Origin: Jannaschia sp. S6380
GTDB taxonomy: Bacteria; Pseudomonadota; Alphaproteobacteria; Rhodobacterales; Rhodobacteraceae
Length of the DNA: 64,000 nucleotides
Assembly: GCF_023015695.1 (NCBI RefSeq)
Contig: NZ_JALKAS010000001.1
Location: 620,001 to 684,000 of the forward strand
Direction: 5' to 3'
Shown: positions 29,155 through 39,087 of the stretch, piece by piece
Numbering within the stretch: the stretch's first letter is position 1
Layout of the letters: each line of letters starts with the position of its first letter
Made by a program: the position numbers and the translations under genes
The notes under the pieces: model-generated
Database searches by the model: none
What the model saw: only the letters and a program-made list of their open reading frames with translations
What the model was told of the DNA's origin: nothing

Positions 29155-30545
29155 TCGTCGACCCGCGCCACGCGCGCCCCGCCCCGGCTGGTCGTCACGA
29201 CGCCAAGCGACTTGAGCTTGCGGTGCAGCGCGCTGCGTTCCATGCCGACGAAGTTCGCGGTGCGGCTGATGTTGCCGCCGAAGCGGTTGATCTGCGTCAT
29301 CAGGTACTGGCGTTCGAACAGTTCGCGTGCCTCGCGCAGGGGCAGGCTGGCCAGGCTGCCCGACAGGGTCATCTCGCCCGTGTCGCCGCCGCCATCGGTG
29401 GGGCTGGGCAGTTCGCCCGGCTCGATCGGACCGGTGCCGTCGCCCAGGATCAGCACGCGCTCGATCACGTTGCGAAGCTGGCGCACGTTGCCCGGCCAGC
29501 GCATCGTCTGCAGCAGCGCGTTCGTCTCCTCGGACACCTCGCGCAGCGGTAGGCCCTGGGCCTTGTTGAGCGCGGCGATGAAATAGTCGGCCAGCACCGG
29601 GATGTCGTCGCGCCGCTCTTCCAGCGAGGGGACGGCGATCGGGACGACATTCAGGCGGTGGTACAACTCCTCGCGGAAACGCCCCGCGCGCACCTCCTGT
29701 GCCAGGTCGCGGTTGGTGGAGGAGATGACGCGCAGGTCCACGCGCACCTTGTCGGTGCCGCCGACGCGGGTGAAGGCCTGTTCGACCAGGACACGCAGGA
29801 TCTTGGATTGCGTGCCTTGCGGCATGTCGGCCACTTCGTCGAAATAGATCACGCCCTCATGCGCCTGCTCCAGCAGGCCCGGCTCGATCCCCTTCTCGGC
29901 GTTCTCGCGGCCGAACAGGACGGTCTCCATCCGCTCCGGTTCGATCGAGGCCGAGGAAACGGTGACGAAAGGTGCGCCGGCGCGGTTCGACTTGGCGTGG
30001 ATGTAGCGTGCGGCCACTTCCTTGCCCGCGCCGGCGGGACCCGTCAGCATGACGCGCCCGTTGGAGTTCATCACCTTCTTGAGTTGCGCGACCAGGTTCT
30101 TGTAGGCCGCCGACTGGCCGATCATCTCGGCCGAGGACGCATCCTTGCGGCGCAGCTCGCTGTTTTCGTGGCGTAGGCGAGAGGTCTCCATCGCGCGGCC
30201 GACGACGACCATCAGCTGGTCGATGTTGAACGGCTTCTCAATATAGTCGTAGGCGCCCTGCTTGATGGCGGCGACGGCGATTTCGATGTTGCCGTGGCCC
30301 GAGATGATGATGATCGGGATATCCGGGTGGCTGCGACGCACGGATTTCAGGATGTCGATCCCGTCCATGTCGCTGTCCTTCAGCCAGATATCCAGGATCA
30401 TGGCGGCGGGCGCCTCGTCCTCGATGGCCTTCATGCAGGCCTCGGCGGTGCCGGCGGTGCGGCAGAAATAGCCCTCGTCCTCCAGAATGTCGGAGACGAG
30501 GCTGCGGATGTCGTCCTCGTCATCCGTGATCAGTATGTCGCCCAT
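29151..30545 (-). CDS. ntrX: nitrogen regulatory response regulator NtrX, lacking GAFTGA
   Basis: NtrC-family regulator of 464 residues, partner of NtrY. The receiver domain has Asp52 as phospho-acceptor and Lys103 in the YIEKPF motif. The AAA+ domain has a variant Walker A, GPAGAGKE (168-175), and Walker B VIYFDEVADM. The L1 loop that normally carries GAFTGA reads LFGRENAEKGIEPG (209-222), so contact with sigma-54 in the usual way is unlikely. A Fis-type HTH ends the protein (ISRTANFVGMERSALHRKLK). It lies 3 bases after ntrY. Confidence 0.93.
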   Translation of the reverse strand: MGDILITDDEDDIRSLVSDILEDEGYFCRTAGTAEACMKAIEDEAPAAMILDIWLKDSDMDGIDILKSVRRSHPDIPIIIISGHGNIEIAVAAIKQGAYDYIEKPFNIDQLMVVVGRAMETSRLRHENSELRRKDASSAEMIGQSAAYKNLVAQLKKVMNSNGRVMLTGPAGAGKEVAARYIHAKSNRAGAPFVTVSSASIEPERMETVLFGRENAEKGIEPGLLEQAHEGVIYFDEVADMPQGTQSKILRVLVEQAFTRVGGTDKVRVDLRVISSTNRDLAQEVRAGRFREELYHRLNVVPIAVPSLEERRDDIPVLADYFIAALNKAQGLPLREVSEETNALLQTMRWPGNVRQLRNVIERVLILGDGTGPIEPGELPSPTDGGGDTGEMTLSGSLASLPLREARELFERQYLMTQINRFGGNISRTANFVGMERSALHRKLKSLGVVTTSRGGARVARVDD

Positions 30546-30548
30546 GGT

Positions 30549-32747
30549 TCAGTGTCCCTCCTCGATATGGGGAAGCCTTATGACGGCTTCCGCTCCTTGA
30601 TGTCCGTCGGCCGCGGGCGCCGCGTCGTGCAGCTCCAGCGTTCCGCCATGTTCCTCGATGATCTTCTTGACGATCGGCAGGCCCAGCCCGGTGCCCTTGT
30701 CGCGAGTGGTCACGTAGGGCTCGAACAGGCGCGCGCGGTCCTCGGGCAGGCCGATGCCGGTGTCCGAGATGCGGATCCGAAGCTGGGCACCGTCGACATC
30801 CAGTCGCACGCCCACGCGCCGCTCGAACTCCGCGCCCTGCTTGGCCTCGCGCGTCTCGATCGCCTCGCCCGCGTTCTTGATCAGGTTGGTGAAGGCCTGG
30901 CCCATCATCGTCTGGTCGAACTCCGCCATGACCGGACCGGCCGGAATGTCGGCCACGATCTCGACCGGATCCAGCGCCGCGCGCTGCAGCGTCACCGTCT
31001 CGCGCAGGAGGGCGGCGATATCACCACGCCGGCGCTCGGGTTCGGGCATGCGGGCAAAGCGCGAGAACTCGTCGACGATGCGCCGCAGATCGCCGGCCTG
31101 GCGCACGATCACGTCGGTCAATTCGGCCAGCTTGGCCGCGCTATCAGGTTCCAGTTCGCGGCCGAAGCGGCGCTTGACGCGTTCCGCCGACAGCTGAATC
31201 GGCGTGAGCGGGTTCTTGATCTCATGGGCGATGCGGCGGGCAACGTCGCCCCAGGCGGCCATCCGCTGCGCCGAAACGAGCTCGGTCACGTCGTCGAACG
31301 CCACGACATAGCCTTCCGTCGTTCCATCCGAGCCGAAGCGCGTGGCGATGCGGACCAGCAGGTTCTCCATCCGAGAATTGCGGACGACGCGGATCTCTTC
31401 CTGCACGGTGTCGGCGCGGCTTTCGCGCAACCGCTCGAACAGGTCTGCGTATTCGGGGACCACGCGGTCCAGCGCCATGCCGTAACGCTCCTCCTCCAGC
31501 CCCAGAAGGCGCTGCGCGGAACGGTTCATGAAGTCGATCTTTCCCTCCGGGTCCAGGCCGATGACGCCCGCCGTAACCGAGCCCAGGACGCTGTCGAACA
31601 GGCGCCGTCGGCGTTCGGTCTGCATGTTCGTCTCGACCAGCGCGTCGCGCTGACCCTTCAACTGCCGGGTCATCTGGTTGAAGATGCGGCCCAGCATCGC
31701 GATCTCGTCGTCGCCGCTATCCTCGCGCACGCGCACGTCGAGGTCGCCCTGCCCCACCCGCTGCGCCGCGCCCGCCAGGCGCCCGACGGGCCGCGACAGC
31801 CGTTCGGCGAACCAAAGCCCGGCCCAGGTCGCCGCCAGGATCAGGATCATCGCGAAGCCGAGGTAGAGCAGCCCGAACTCGAACAGCAGCCTCCCGCGGT
31901 CCCGCTCCAACTGATTGTAGAGCTGCGCCGTCGCCTGTGTCTCGTCGAGCAGTTCGAGGATGTCGCCATCGACCTGCCGCGTGACGTAGAGGAACCGATC
32001 GGTATAGCCATTCAGTTGAAGAAGGACGCGGAACTCGTTGATTTCCTTGTCTTCGATCAGGATAATCGCGCCCTCGCGCGCCTGCGTGATCTGCGCGGGC
32101 GTGACCGGCTCGAAATCGAACAGGTAGGACCGTTCGCCCCGGGCCCGTATCTCGCCCGCGCCGTCGATCACGAAAGCCTCCTCCAGCCCGCGCTGCACCA
32201 GTTCCTGGCCCTGACCCAGAAGCTCGCGCAAGTCGCCGTCGGCCATGAAGAACGACGCCCGCTTGGCCACGGTCAGGTATCCCGCCAGCGCGCGGGCGTC
32301 CTCGGTCAGGCCGTCGCGATGTTCCTGCGCGTACGCTTGCGCCGCTTCGACTGAATTGCCGAGCGCATTGCGTACCCGGTCCGAGAACCAGCCCTCGAGC
32401 CCGATATTGATGGTGATCGTGGCGAAGACCGCCGTCAGCACGGTGGGGATCAGCGCGATGCCGGTGAAGACGCCGGTCAGCCGCAGGTGGAGCTGCGATC
32501 CGGCCGATCCTGCGCGCCGCGCGGCGATCATCCGCGTCAGGCGGCGCACGACCAGCGCCGCGATCGTCAGGATATAGACCAGGTCGCCCAGCAGCACCGC
32601 GCGGAGCCAGCCGAAATCATCCTCGGGCTGACGAAAGCTGAGCGACATAAAGGTCAGGATCACGAGAACCGGGCCGAGCACCACGAGGGTGACGGCCAGA
32701 ATCGTCTGCACCTGCCTGCGACCACTCCAGAGGAAGTGCCGCGACAT
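30549..32747 (-). CDS. ntrY: nitrogen sensor histidine kinase NtrY
   Basis: Membrane histidine kinase of 732 residues. Helices lie near residues 14-38, 48-68 and 85-110, followed by a periplasmic or extracytoplasmic stretch, another helix near 285-310, a HAMP region (RPVGRLAGAAQRVGQGDLDVRV), a PAS domain and the HisKA box RRIAHEIKNPLTPIQ. ATPase motifs follow (NLIKNAGEAIE, SDTGIGLP, GTGLGLPIVKKI). The ATG at 32747 is chosen over a TTG ten codons upstream. Homologues sense nitrogen and redox state; the signal here is unknown. Confidence 0.93.
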   Translation of the reverse strand: MSRHFLWSGRRQVQTILAVTLVVLGPVLVILTFMSLSFRQPEDDFGWLRAVLLGDLVYILTIAALVVRRLTRMIAARRAGSAGSQLHLRLTGVFTGIALIPTVLTAVFATITINIGLEGWFSDRVRNALGNSVEAAQAYAQEHRDGLTEDARALAGYLTVAKRASFFMADGDLRELLGQGQELVQRGLEEAFVIDGAGEIRARGERSYLFDFEPVTPAQITQAREGAIILIEDKEINEFRVLLQLNGYTDRFLYVTRQVDGDILELLDETQATAQLYNQLERDRGRLLFEFGLLYLGFAMILILAATWAGLWFAERLSRPVGRLAGAAQRVGQGDLDVRVREDSGDDEIAMLGRIFNQMTRQLKGQRDALVETNMQTERRRRLFDSVLGSVTAGVIGLDPEGKIDFMNRSAQRLLGLEEERYGMALDRVVPEYADLFERLRESRADTVQEEIRVVRNSRMENLLVRIATRFGSDGTTEGYVVAFDDVTELVSAQRMAAWGDVARRIAHEIKNPLTPIQLSAERVKRRFGRELEPDSAAKLAELTDVIVRQAGDLRRIVDEFSRFARMPEPERRRGDIAALLRETVTLQRAALDPVEIVADIPAGPVMAEFDQTMMGQAFTNLIKNAGEAIETREAKQGAEFERRVGVRLDVDGAQLRIRISDTGIGLPEDRARLFEPYVTTRDKGTGLGLPIVKKIIEEHGGTLELHDAAPAADGHQGAEAVIRLPHIEEGH

Positions 32748-32852
32748 GGCCTCGACTGAGGGGGCCGTGGGCCGCAAGATCGCCTCGTATCAATGTCTTA
32801 CCGCGCGTCGTTCTTGCCGGATTGTTTCCGATCTGCAACGCCTGTGGCGGTT

Positions 32853-34220
32853 TTACATCAATTTGCGCCGCCGTGTCACGAGGATATCGAGATCGGTGAT
32901 CTTCTTGCGGAGCGTATTGCGGTTGATGCCCAGCAGGTCGGCGCATTTCGCCTGATTTCCGCCGGTCGCATCCAACGCGATCTCGATCAGCGGCGCCTCG
33001 ACGTCCCGCAACACGCGCTGATAGAGACCCGAGGGGGGCAACTGTCCGCCCTGCAATTCGAAATGCCGCCGAAGATGACGCTCGACCGCTTCCGACAGGT
33101 TGTCGGCGGCCGCCACGGCGCGCGGCCCTGCGCGACCCGTCTCGATCACCGCCTCGACCTCCGTACGAGCGATTTCCTCGGCGGGCGACGTCGCGACGAG
33201 GCGGCGGGTGACGTGTTCCAGTTCGCGCACGTTGCCGGGCCAGGGGTGCTGACGGATCAAGGCCATCGCCGGGTCCGAAAAGCGCCGGAGCGTTCCGCCA
33301 TCGCGTTCGGCCCGGGTCAGGAAATGCGCGGCCAGCAGCGGAATGTCATCCACCCGTTCGCGCAAGGCCGGCACGTCGAGCTGCGCCCCGGCCAAACGAT
33401 AGTAGAGATCCGCGCGAAAACCCGTCCCGTCGCCGCGGTCGAGATGCGGTGTCAGGTCGCGCTGCGTGGTGGCCATGATGCGCGGGCCGCTGCCGTCCAA
33501 TGTATCCAGCATCCGCACGACGCGGCCCTGCGCCTCGGGGTCGAGGTCGCCGACCTCGTCGAAGAGGAGTGTGCCGCCGCGTGCGGCCGCAAGGATGTCG
33601 GCCGGCCCGTCGAACCCCGTCAGGTCGGCGGCGGTGGCGGTGACGAAAGGCAGCGCGCGCCGGTCGCTGAAATCATGTATGGCACGGGCGATCAGGGATT
33701 TTCCGGTCCCGCTTTCCCCTGTCACCAGCACGGGCAGGTCCGTGTTCATCACCCGCGCGATCAGCCGATAGAGCGCCTGCATCCGCGGCGTGCGCCCGAC
33801 CAGCGGAAGGTCGTCCCCCTGGTCCTCGACGACCCCCCTTGCCGGTGCTGCGGCGCGCTTTTGCTCCAACGCCCGGGCCGCGCGCTTCATCAGGTCGGGC
33901 AGGTCGAACGGCTTCGGCAGATAGTCGAAGGCGTCCGCCTCGGCGGCTTGGATCGCCGTCATTATGGTGTTCTGCGCCGAGATGACGATGACCGGCAGGC
34001 CCGGCCGCTCCTCGGTGATGCGGGGCAGCGTCTCCAGCCCGTTGCCGTCGGGCATGACGACGTCCGAGATGACGAGATCGCCTTTCCCTTCCTCCACCCA
34101 ACGCATGAGGGTCATCAGCGACGACGTCGCATGCACTTTGCAACCCGCCCGCGTCAGGGCCTGCGTCAGGACCGTGCGAATGGTACGGTCGTCGTCGGCG
34201 ATCAGTATCGTGCCATCCAT
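32853..34220 (-). CDS. ntrC: nitrogen regulation response regulator NtrC, lacking GAFTGA
   Basis: Response regulator of 455 residues that activates nitrogen-assimilation genes when phosphorylated by NtrB. Asp53 is the phospho-acceptor and Lys103 is in LPKPF. Walker A is GESGTGKS (168-175). The loop region 198-213 ([16 protein letters not shown]) is shortened and has no GAFTGA, the sigma-54 contact. Walker B is LLFDEVGDL and the C-terminal HTH is [17 protein letters not shown]. Rhodobacter capsulatus NtrC also lacks this loop and works with sigma-70, so the same is likely here. Confidence 0.94.
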   Translation of the reverse strand: MDGTILIADDDRTIRTVLTQALTRAGCKVHATSSLMTLMRWVEEGKGDLVISDVVMPDGNGLETLPRITEERPGLPVIVISAQNTIMTAIQAAEADAFDYLPKPFDLPDLMKRAARALEQKRAAAPARGVVEDQGDDLPLVGRTPRMQALYRLIARVMNTDLPVLVTGESGTGKSLIARAIHDFSDRRALPFVTATAADLTGFDGPADILAAARGGTLLFDEVGDLDPEAQGRVVRMLDTLDGSGPRIMATTQRDLTPHLDRGDGTGFRADLYYRLAGAQLDVPALRERVDDIPLLAAHFLTRAERDGGTLRRFSDPAMALIRQHPWPGNVRELEHVTRRLVATSPAEEIARTEVEAVIETGRAGPRAVAAADNLSEAVERHLRRHFELQGGQLPPSGLYQRVLRDVEAPLIEIALDATGGNQAKCADLLGINRNTLRKKITDLDILVTRRRKLM

Positions 34221-34223
34221 TGC

Positions 34224-35300
34224 TTAATCCTCAGTATCTTGCAGTCCGTTCTTCATGTCTTTCGGCGCGAGCGGCAGCGAGATGCGGAACGCCGTCCGAC
34301 CGGGCGCCGTGTCGACGGCGATCCAGCCGTCGTGGTCGTGCACGATCTTGGACACCAGCGCGAGGCCGAGCCCGGTGCCGTTCTCGCGCCCCGAGACGAA
34401 GGGCTCGAACAGATTCGATGCGACCGAGGGCGGGATTCCGGGGCCGTCGTCCACGATCTCGATCTGAAGTGGCACGGCGCTGCGGGTGCCGTCGGGGCGG
34501 CGCACGCGCAGCGACAGCTCATAGAAGGTTCGGATCGTAATGTTTCCTTCGGAACCAGACGCTTGCGCGGCGTTCCTCAGAAGGTTCAGCACCACCTGCA
34601 ACAACTGGTCCGCGTCGCCCCAAGCGGGTGGAAGCGAAGGATCGTAGGCTTCCGATATGGTCATGTGCGCGGCGAAGCCCACCATGGCCGATCTGCGCGC
34701 GCGGTCCAGGATGTCGTGCACGTTGATCGCGCGCCGCTCGGGCGGGCGCAGGTTGCCGAACTGTTCGACCTGCTCCAGCAGTTTCACGATCCGCCGGCTC
34801 TCCGCGACGATCAGGTCGGTCAGCTCCAGATCCTCGCCCGCCAGGTTCATGCCCAGCAATTGCGCGGCCCCGGTGATGCCGGCCAGGGGGTTCTTGATCT
34901 CATGGGCCAGCATCTCGGCCATGCCGATGGCCGAACGTGCGGCGCTGCGCGATTTGCGCGCCCGGTCGAGCCGTTGCGCGATGTCCTGCGGCGATATCAG
35001 GAGCAGCACACCATCGTCCAGCGGGCTGAGATGCAGCTCGCACCGGATAGCGGGGGCCGGACCTGCGCGCAGGGCCGTGTCATGCAGGGTCATCGGCGCC
35101 TGCATGCGCCTGACCCGGTCGGACGCGGCGGCCAGGCCGCCCTCGAATTCGAGGAGATCTGGCAGGACGGCGCCGTTAAGCGTGCGGGCGGAACGGTTCA
35201 GGAACCCCTCGGCCGGCCCGTTCGCCGCCAGAACCCGGTCGCCGGCATCCAGCGCGAAAGCCGGGATCGGCAGGGCCTGCCAGATGTCGCCCGTGATCAT
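34224..35300 (-). CDS. ntrB: nitrogen regulation sensor histidine kinase NtrB
   Basis: Soluble histidine kinase of 358 residues, controlled by PII proteins in related bacteria, that phosphorylates or dephosphorylates NtrC. An N-terminal PAS domain (about 5-115) precedes the H box MLAHEIKNPLAGI (His near 140). ATPase motifs include NLLRNAAQAS, DDGPGIP and ENGTGLGLALVSKI. The ATG at 35300 overlaps the dusB stop by 4 bases, the classic nifR3-ntrB arrangement. It lies 3 bases before ntrC. Confidence 0.94.
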   Translation of the reverse strand: MITGDIWQALPIPAFALDAGDRVLAANGPAEGFLNRSARTLNGAVLPDLLEFEGGLAAASDRVRRMQAPMTLHDTALRAGPAPAIRCELHLSPLDDGVLLLISPQDIAQRLDRARKSRSAARSAIGMAEMLAHEIKNPLAGITGAAQLLGMNLAGEDLELTDLIVAESRRIVKLLEQVEQFGNLRPPERRAINVHDILDRARRSAMVGFAAHMTISEAYDPSLPPAWGDADQLLQVVLNLLRNAAQASGSEGNITIRTFYELSLRVRRPDGTRSAVPLQIEIVDDGPGIPPSVASNLFEPFVSGRENGTGLGLALVSKIVHDHDGWIAVDTAPGRTAFRISLPLAPKDMKNGLQDTED

Positions 35301-36316
35301 GCCGCCGCCCGTCGCGGGGGAATCAGCGCCGCCGGCAACAGGGCGGCCACCTCGTCGGGTGCGGCGGTCAGGACGCGGCGACGCATATCGGGGTCCGTGC
35401 CGGCATCGTCCATGTACCAGCCCAGATGCTTGCGCGCGACGCGTCCCCCCATCGCGTCGCCGTAGAACGCCAGGAGCGCAGCGTGGTGGCCTGCCACCAT
35501 GCGCACGAAATCGCCCCGTTCGGGGATCGTGGGCCGCGGGCCGCGCAACAGATCGGCGGCGATCGCGGCCGGCAGCCACGGGCGGCCCTGCGCGCCGCGC
35601 CCTACCATGACGCCCGCCGCGCCCGAGGCCTCCAGGGCGGCGCGCGCATCGGTGGTGTCGCGGATATCGCCGTTCGCCAAGACAGGGATCGCGACCGCCT
35701 TGACGATCGGACGGATGGCGCCCCAGTCGGCCCGGCCCTTGTAGAACTGACAGCGCGTGCGGCCGTGGATCGTCAGCATCCGTATCCCCGCCCCTTCGGC
35801 CCGGCGGGCGAGCGCGGCGGTGTCGCGACTCTCATCGTCCCATCCCAGGCGCGTCTTCAGCGTCACGGGCATATCGACGGCGGCGACCACCGCTTCGATC
35901 AGGCGCAGGGCGTGGTCATGATCACGCAGGAGCGCCGAGCCCGAGAGCCCGCCCGTCACCTTCTTGGCGGGGCAGCCCATATTGATGTCGATGATGCCGG
36001 CGCCCTGCCCTTCCAGCAGCTTCGCCGCCTCGGCCATCCAGTGGGGATCGCGCCCGGCGATCTGGACGGCGGTCCCTTCGATCCGGGTGCCCAGTTCGGC
36101 CCGGTCGCGCACCGAGCGCTTGGCCTGCACCATCTCGCGGCTGGCGACCATTTCGGACACGACGAGGCCGGCACCGAAGGACTGCACCAGGTTGCGCGTC
36201 GGAAGATCAGTGATGCCGGCCATGGGCGCCAGCGCGACAGGCGAGGTCAGGCCCACCGCCACCAGACGTGGGTCGAGCGGGCCGGGTTCGTCTTGATGTA
36301 CGGCGGTTGTGGGCAT
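35297..36316 (-). CDS. dusB: tRNA dihydrouridine synthase DusB (NifR3)
   Basis: FMN-dependent enzyme of 339 residues that reduces uridine to dihydrouridine in tRNA. The TIM-barrel core shows PVALAPMAGITDLPTR, the catalytic cysteine in DINMGCPAKKVTGGLSG, and VMVGRGAQGRPW. A C-terminal helical domain follows. It is the first gene of nifR3-ntrB-ntrC, named nifR3 in Rhodobacter capsulatus. The ATG at 36316 is chosen; the 35 upstream codons in frame have no family support. Confidence 0.94.
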   Translation of the reverse strand: MPTTAVHQDEPGPLDPRLVAVGLTSPVALAPMAGITDLPTRNLVQSFGAGLVVSEMVASREMVQAKRSVRDRAELGTRIEGTAVQIAGRDPHWMAEAAKLLEGQGAGIIDINMGCPAKKVTGGLSGSALLRDHDHALRLIEAVVAAVDMPVTLKTRLGWDDESRDTAALARRAEGAGIRMLTIHGRTRCQFYKGRADWGAIRPIVKAVAIPVLANGDIRDTTDARAALEASGAAGVMVGRGAQGRPWLPAAIAADLLRGPRPTIPERGDFVRMVAGHHAALLAFYGDAMGGRVARKHLGWYMDDAGTDPDMRRRVLTAAPDEVAALLPAALIPPRRAAA

Positions 36317-36456
36317 GGCGTGAATTTCGGGTCCGTCTGTCGTCACGGGAGATAGGGCCGTCGGGCCGGAATTGGCAGGGCCGGATCGGTGTGCCCAAGG
36401 GTGCGCCGACGCTATGCACAAGAATTAGGCAGATCGCCAGCACATTGCCCGTCCGG

Positions 36457-36485
36457 TTGTCACCTGGGGGCCCAGTCGCTAGGAC
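36457..36485 (+). promoter_or_regulatory. candidate ispDF promoter
   Basis: TTGTCA (36457-36462) and TAGGAC (36480-36485) are separated by 17 bases and end 27 bases before the ispDF ATG. TTGTCA is close to the -35 consensus, and the same TAGGAC occurs in the candidate rpsB promoter. The 196-base gap between dusB and ispDF holds no gene I can support. Confidence 0.45.
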
Positions 36486-36512
36486 GATCCGGTCCCCAAG
36501 CCGGAGCCCAGG

Positions 36513-37643
36513 ATGACCCGACCGACCGTTACCGCGCTGATTGTGGCCGCCGGGCGCGGCACGCGGGCCGGCGGGGGAATGCCCAAGCAATTCCGCGACC
36601 TTGCCGGTCGACCCGTGTTGACGCGCTCCGTCGTCGCCTTCGATGGGCTGGTGGACGCGGTGGTCGTCGTGGTCGACGAGGCGTATCGCGAGATGGCGAC
36701 CAGCATGGCGCCCGATACGCGGCTGGTTCTTGGCGGCGCGACGCGTGCGGCCTCGGTCGCGGCGGGGCTTGAGGCGGTCGAGACCGACTTCGTTCTGATC
36801 CACGATGCCGCGCGTCCGGGCGTCCCGCGCGAGGTGATCGGTTGTGTGATCGCGGCCCTGGGGGACGCGCCCGCGGCGGCACCGGCCCTGCCGGTGACCG
36901 ACGCCCTTTGGGTCGGCGACGGCTTGGTGACTGGCCTGCGCGACCGTGCCGGGCTTTGGCGCGCCCAGACGCCGCAGGGGTTCCGGACCCAGGATATTCG
37001 CGCCGCCCATGCCGCATTCGCCGGAGAGGCCGCCGACGATGTCGAGGTCGCGCGCGCCGCGGGGCTGGACGTCGCGATCGTGACGGGCGACGAGGATGCG
37101 ATGAAGATCACGACGGCCGGCGATTTCGCCCGCGCCGCCAGATTGTTCGAAGGGCGCCGCGAAATGGATGTGAGATTGGGCAACGGGTTCGACGTGCACC
37201 GGTTCGGCCCGGGGGACCACGTGGTCCTGTGCGGCGTACGGGTGCCGCATGACCGGGGCCTGCAAGGGCATTCGGATGCCGATGTGGGGCTGCATGCCAT
37301 TGCCGATGCGATCTATGGCGCGCTGGCCGAGGGCGATATCGGGTGCCATTTCCCGCCCTCCGATCCGCAATGGAAGGAAGCCGACAGTGCCGTGTTCCTG
37401 GCCCATGCCGCCGACTTGGCACGGACCCGCGGCTTTGCGATCGGCAATGTCGACGCGACCTTGATTTGCGAGAGGCCCAAGATCGGGCCGCATGCCGCCG
37501 AGATGCGCGACCGCGTGGCGGCTATCGCCGGGCTCGATGCCGGGCGCGTGTCCGTCAAGGCGACCACGACGGAGCGCCTGGGCTTTGCCGGCCGGGCTGA
37601 GGGCATCGCCTGCATGTCCACGGTCGCACTGGTGTCCGCGTGA
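36513..37643 (+). CDS. ispDF: bifunctional IspD/IspF isoprenoid synthesis enzyme
   Basis: A 376-residue fusion that carries out steps 3 and 5 of the non-mevalonate (MEP) isoprenoid pathway. The IspD cytidylyltransferase domain (1-215) shows [17 protein letters not shown]. The IspF domain starts near Met218 with the metal-binding DVH (227-229), SDADVGLH (254-261) and the [11 protein letters not shown] stretch. Fusion of these two is common in alphaproteobacteria. The stop overlaps pgpA by 4 bases. Confidence 0.95.
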   Translation: MTRPTVTALIVAAGRGTRAGGGMPKQFRDLAGRPVLTRSVVAFDGLVDAVVVVVDEAYREMATSMAPDTRLVLGGATRAASVAAGLEAVETDFVLIHDAARPGVPREVIGCVIAALGDAPAAAPALPVTDALWVGDGLVTGLRDRAGLWRAQTPQGFRTQDIRAAHAAFAGEAADDVEVARAAGLDVAIVTGDEDAMKITTAGDFARAARLFEGRREMDVRLGNGFDVHRFGPGDHVVLCGVRVPHDRGLQGHSDADVGLHAIADAIYGALAEGDIGCHFPPSDPQWKEADSAVFLAHAADLARTRGFAIGNVDATLICERPKIGPHAAEMRDRVAAIAGLDAGRVSVKATTTERLGFAGRAEGIACMSTVALVSA

Positions 37644-38119
37644 TCGCGCGGCTGATCGCGACGGTCGGGCTCGTGGGCCTGATGCGGCCCGCGCCGGGCA
37701 CGTGGGGATCGATCGCGGCGCTGCCCCTGGCGTGGATTGCGATGCAGGGCGGGCCGGTGTTGTTCACGGTGCTGACGGCTGCGCTGCTGCCGCTCGGCTG
37801 GTGGGCAACGGCGGAGGTGACGCGGGGTAAGGAGGATCATGATCCGTCCGAGGTCGTCATCGACGAGGTGCTGGGCCAGTGGATCGCGCTGCTGCCGATC
37901 GCGTGGGGCGCGGCGCAGGCCGGGGTGCCGGTGGAACGGCTCTGGCCGGGCTGGCTGGCCGCCTTGGTGCTGTTTCGCCTGTTCGATATCCAGAAGCCCG
38001 GACCGGTCGGATGGATGGACCGCCGCCGGGACGTCGCGGGCGTGATGCTGGACGATGCGGTGGCGGGCGCCCTCGCGGCGTTGGGCGTCATGGCGCTGGC
38101 TGCCTTGGCGCATCTGTGA
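37640..38119 (+). CDS. pgpA: phosphatidylglycerophosphatase A
   Basis: Membrane phosphatase of 159 residues that removes phosphate from phosphatidylglycerophosphate to give phosphatidylglycerol. Motifs [16 protein letters not shown] and [18 protein letters not shown] and a downstream [15 protein letters not shown] segment are conserved in the family. About four hydrophobic segments are present. It is coupled to ispDF upstream and to the cinA-like gene downstream (GTGA overlap). Confidence 0.93.
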   Translation: MIARLIATVGLVGLMRPAPGTWGSIAALPLAWIAMQGGPVLFTVLTAALLPLGWWATAEVTRGKEDHDPSEVVIDEVLGQWIALLPIAWGAAQAGVPVERLWPGWLAALVLFRLFDIQKPGPVGWMDRRRDVAGVMLDDAVAGALAALGVMALAALAHL

Positions 38120-38583
38120 ACGCGCGCGCCCTTCTTCGGGCCTGCCGCGATCGCGGGCTGACGGTGGCCACCGCGGAAAGCTGCACCGGAGGAATGGTCG
38201 CCGCGGCGCTTACCGATCCGCCGGGGGCGTCGGAGGCGTTCGTCTGGGGTGCAGTGACCTATTCCAACGCGGCCAAGCGCAGCATGTTGGGCGTATCGCA
38301 GACGACACTGGTCGCGCATGGCGCCGTGTCCGAGGAAGTGGCGGTCGAGATGGCACGCGGCGCCCGCCTGCGATCGGGCGCATCGGTCGCGGTCGCGATC
38401 ACCGGGATCGCGGGGCCCGGCGCATCCGCGCACAAGCCCGAAGGCCGGGTCTGTTTCGCGCTGGCCGACCCCGAGGGTGTCCATGCGGAGACGGTGGAGT
38501 TCGGCCCCCGCGGGCGCGATGCGGTGCGTCGGGCCGCGCGCGACCACGCGCTTGCGATGCTTCAGGCGTTCGCGGGGCCATAG
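38116..38583 (+). CDS. pncC: CinA-type nicotinamide-nucleotide amidohydrolase
   Basis: A 155-residue protein equal to the C-terminal CinA domain, which deamidates nicotinamide mononucleotide in NAD recycling. TVATAESCTGGMVAAALTD, the GAVTYSNAAKRSML segment and ITGIAGPGAS are diagnostic. The N-terminal CinA domain is absent, as in stand-alone PncC. The GTG overlaps the pgpA stop. The 3' end overlaps the convergent gene by 22 bases. Confidence 0.93.
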   Translation: MNARALLRACRDRGLTVATAESCTGGMVAAALTDPPGASEAFVWGAVTYSNAAKRSMLGVSQTTLVAHGAVSEEVAVEMARGARLRSGASVAVAITGIAGPGASAHKPEGRVCFALADPEGVHAETVEFGPRGRDAVRRAARDHALAMLQAFAGP

Positions 38584-39017
38584 AGTTCGCGCGCGCGCTT
38601 CTCGAACGCGGCGACGACGCGGTGCATCGCCTGGTTGAAGACCGAACCGACGACCCGGCCGACCAGCTTGTTCTTGAATTCGAAATCGACCCAGAAATGG
38701 ACGCGACAGCCGTTCTCCAGCGGCTCGAACCGCCATTCGGACTGCATGTGATGGAACGGCCCGTCCAGATATTCCGTCTCGATGCGACGTTCGTCGGGCC
38801 AGAGGGTGACCTTGGAGCCAAAGCTCTCGCGGAAAACCTTGAAGCTGATGACGAGGTCGGCCAGCATCACCTCTCCCTCGGGTCCGCCGTCGCGCGAGCG
38901 GATACGCGCGGCCGCCGTCCAGGGCAGGAACTCGGGATATCGCGCGACATCCGCCACCAGGTCGTACATCTGTTCCGCCGAATACGGCAGGTCTCGGCTC
39001 TCGGAATGTCTGGGCAT
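38562..39017 (-). CDS. RatA/COQ10-like START-domain protein
   Basis: A 151-residue protein of the polyketide cyclase/START fold related to RatA and COQ10. [22 protein letters not shown] at about 11-32 is the family signature, and the C terminus [27 protein letters not shown] is typical. The COQ10 side binds ubiquinone in the respiratory chain; the RatA side inhibits ribosome subunit joining in E. coli. For an alphaproteobacterium the ubiquinone role seems more likely (inference). The ATG at 39017 is chosen by family start. Confidence 0.88.
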   Translation of the reverse strand: MPRHSESRDLPYSAEQMYDLVADVARYPEFLPWTAAARIRSRDGGPEGEVMLADLVISFKVFRESFGSKVTLWPDERRIETEYLDGPFHHMQSEWRFEPLENGCRVHFWVDFEFKNKLVGRVVGSVFNQAMHRVVAAFEKRARELYGPANA

Positions 39018-39087
39018 GTGGTCCCTTGGGTCTGGGGGCGTCTCCGTGCTAACGCCCGTCATGGCGCAAGGGTCCGAAGGGGGCAAC

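Noticed and set aside
30294..35465. Two long plus-strand open frames opposite ntrX/ntrY and ntrC/ntrB
   Set aside because: They mirror the real kinases and regulators; composition is His/Arg/Gln-rich and no domain is seen. High GC makes stop codons rare on the opposite strand.
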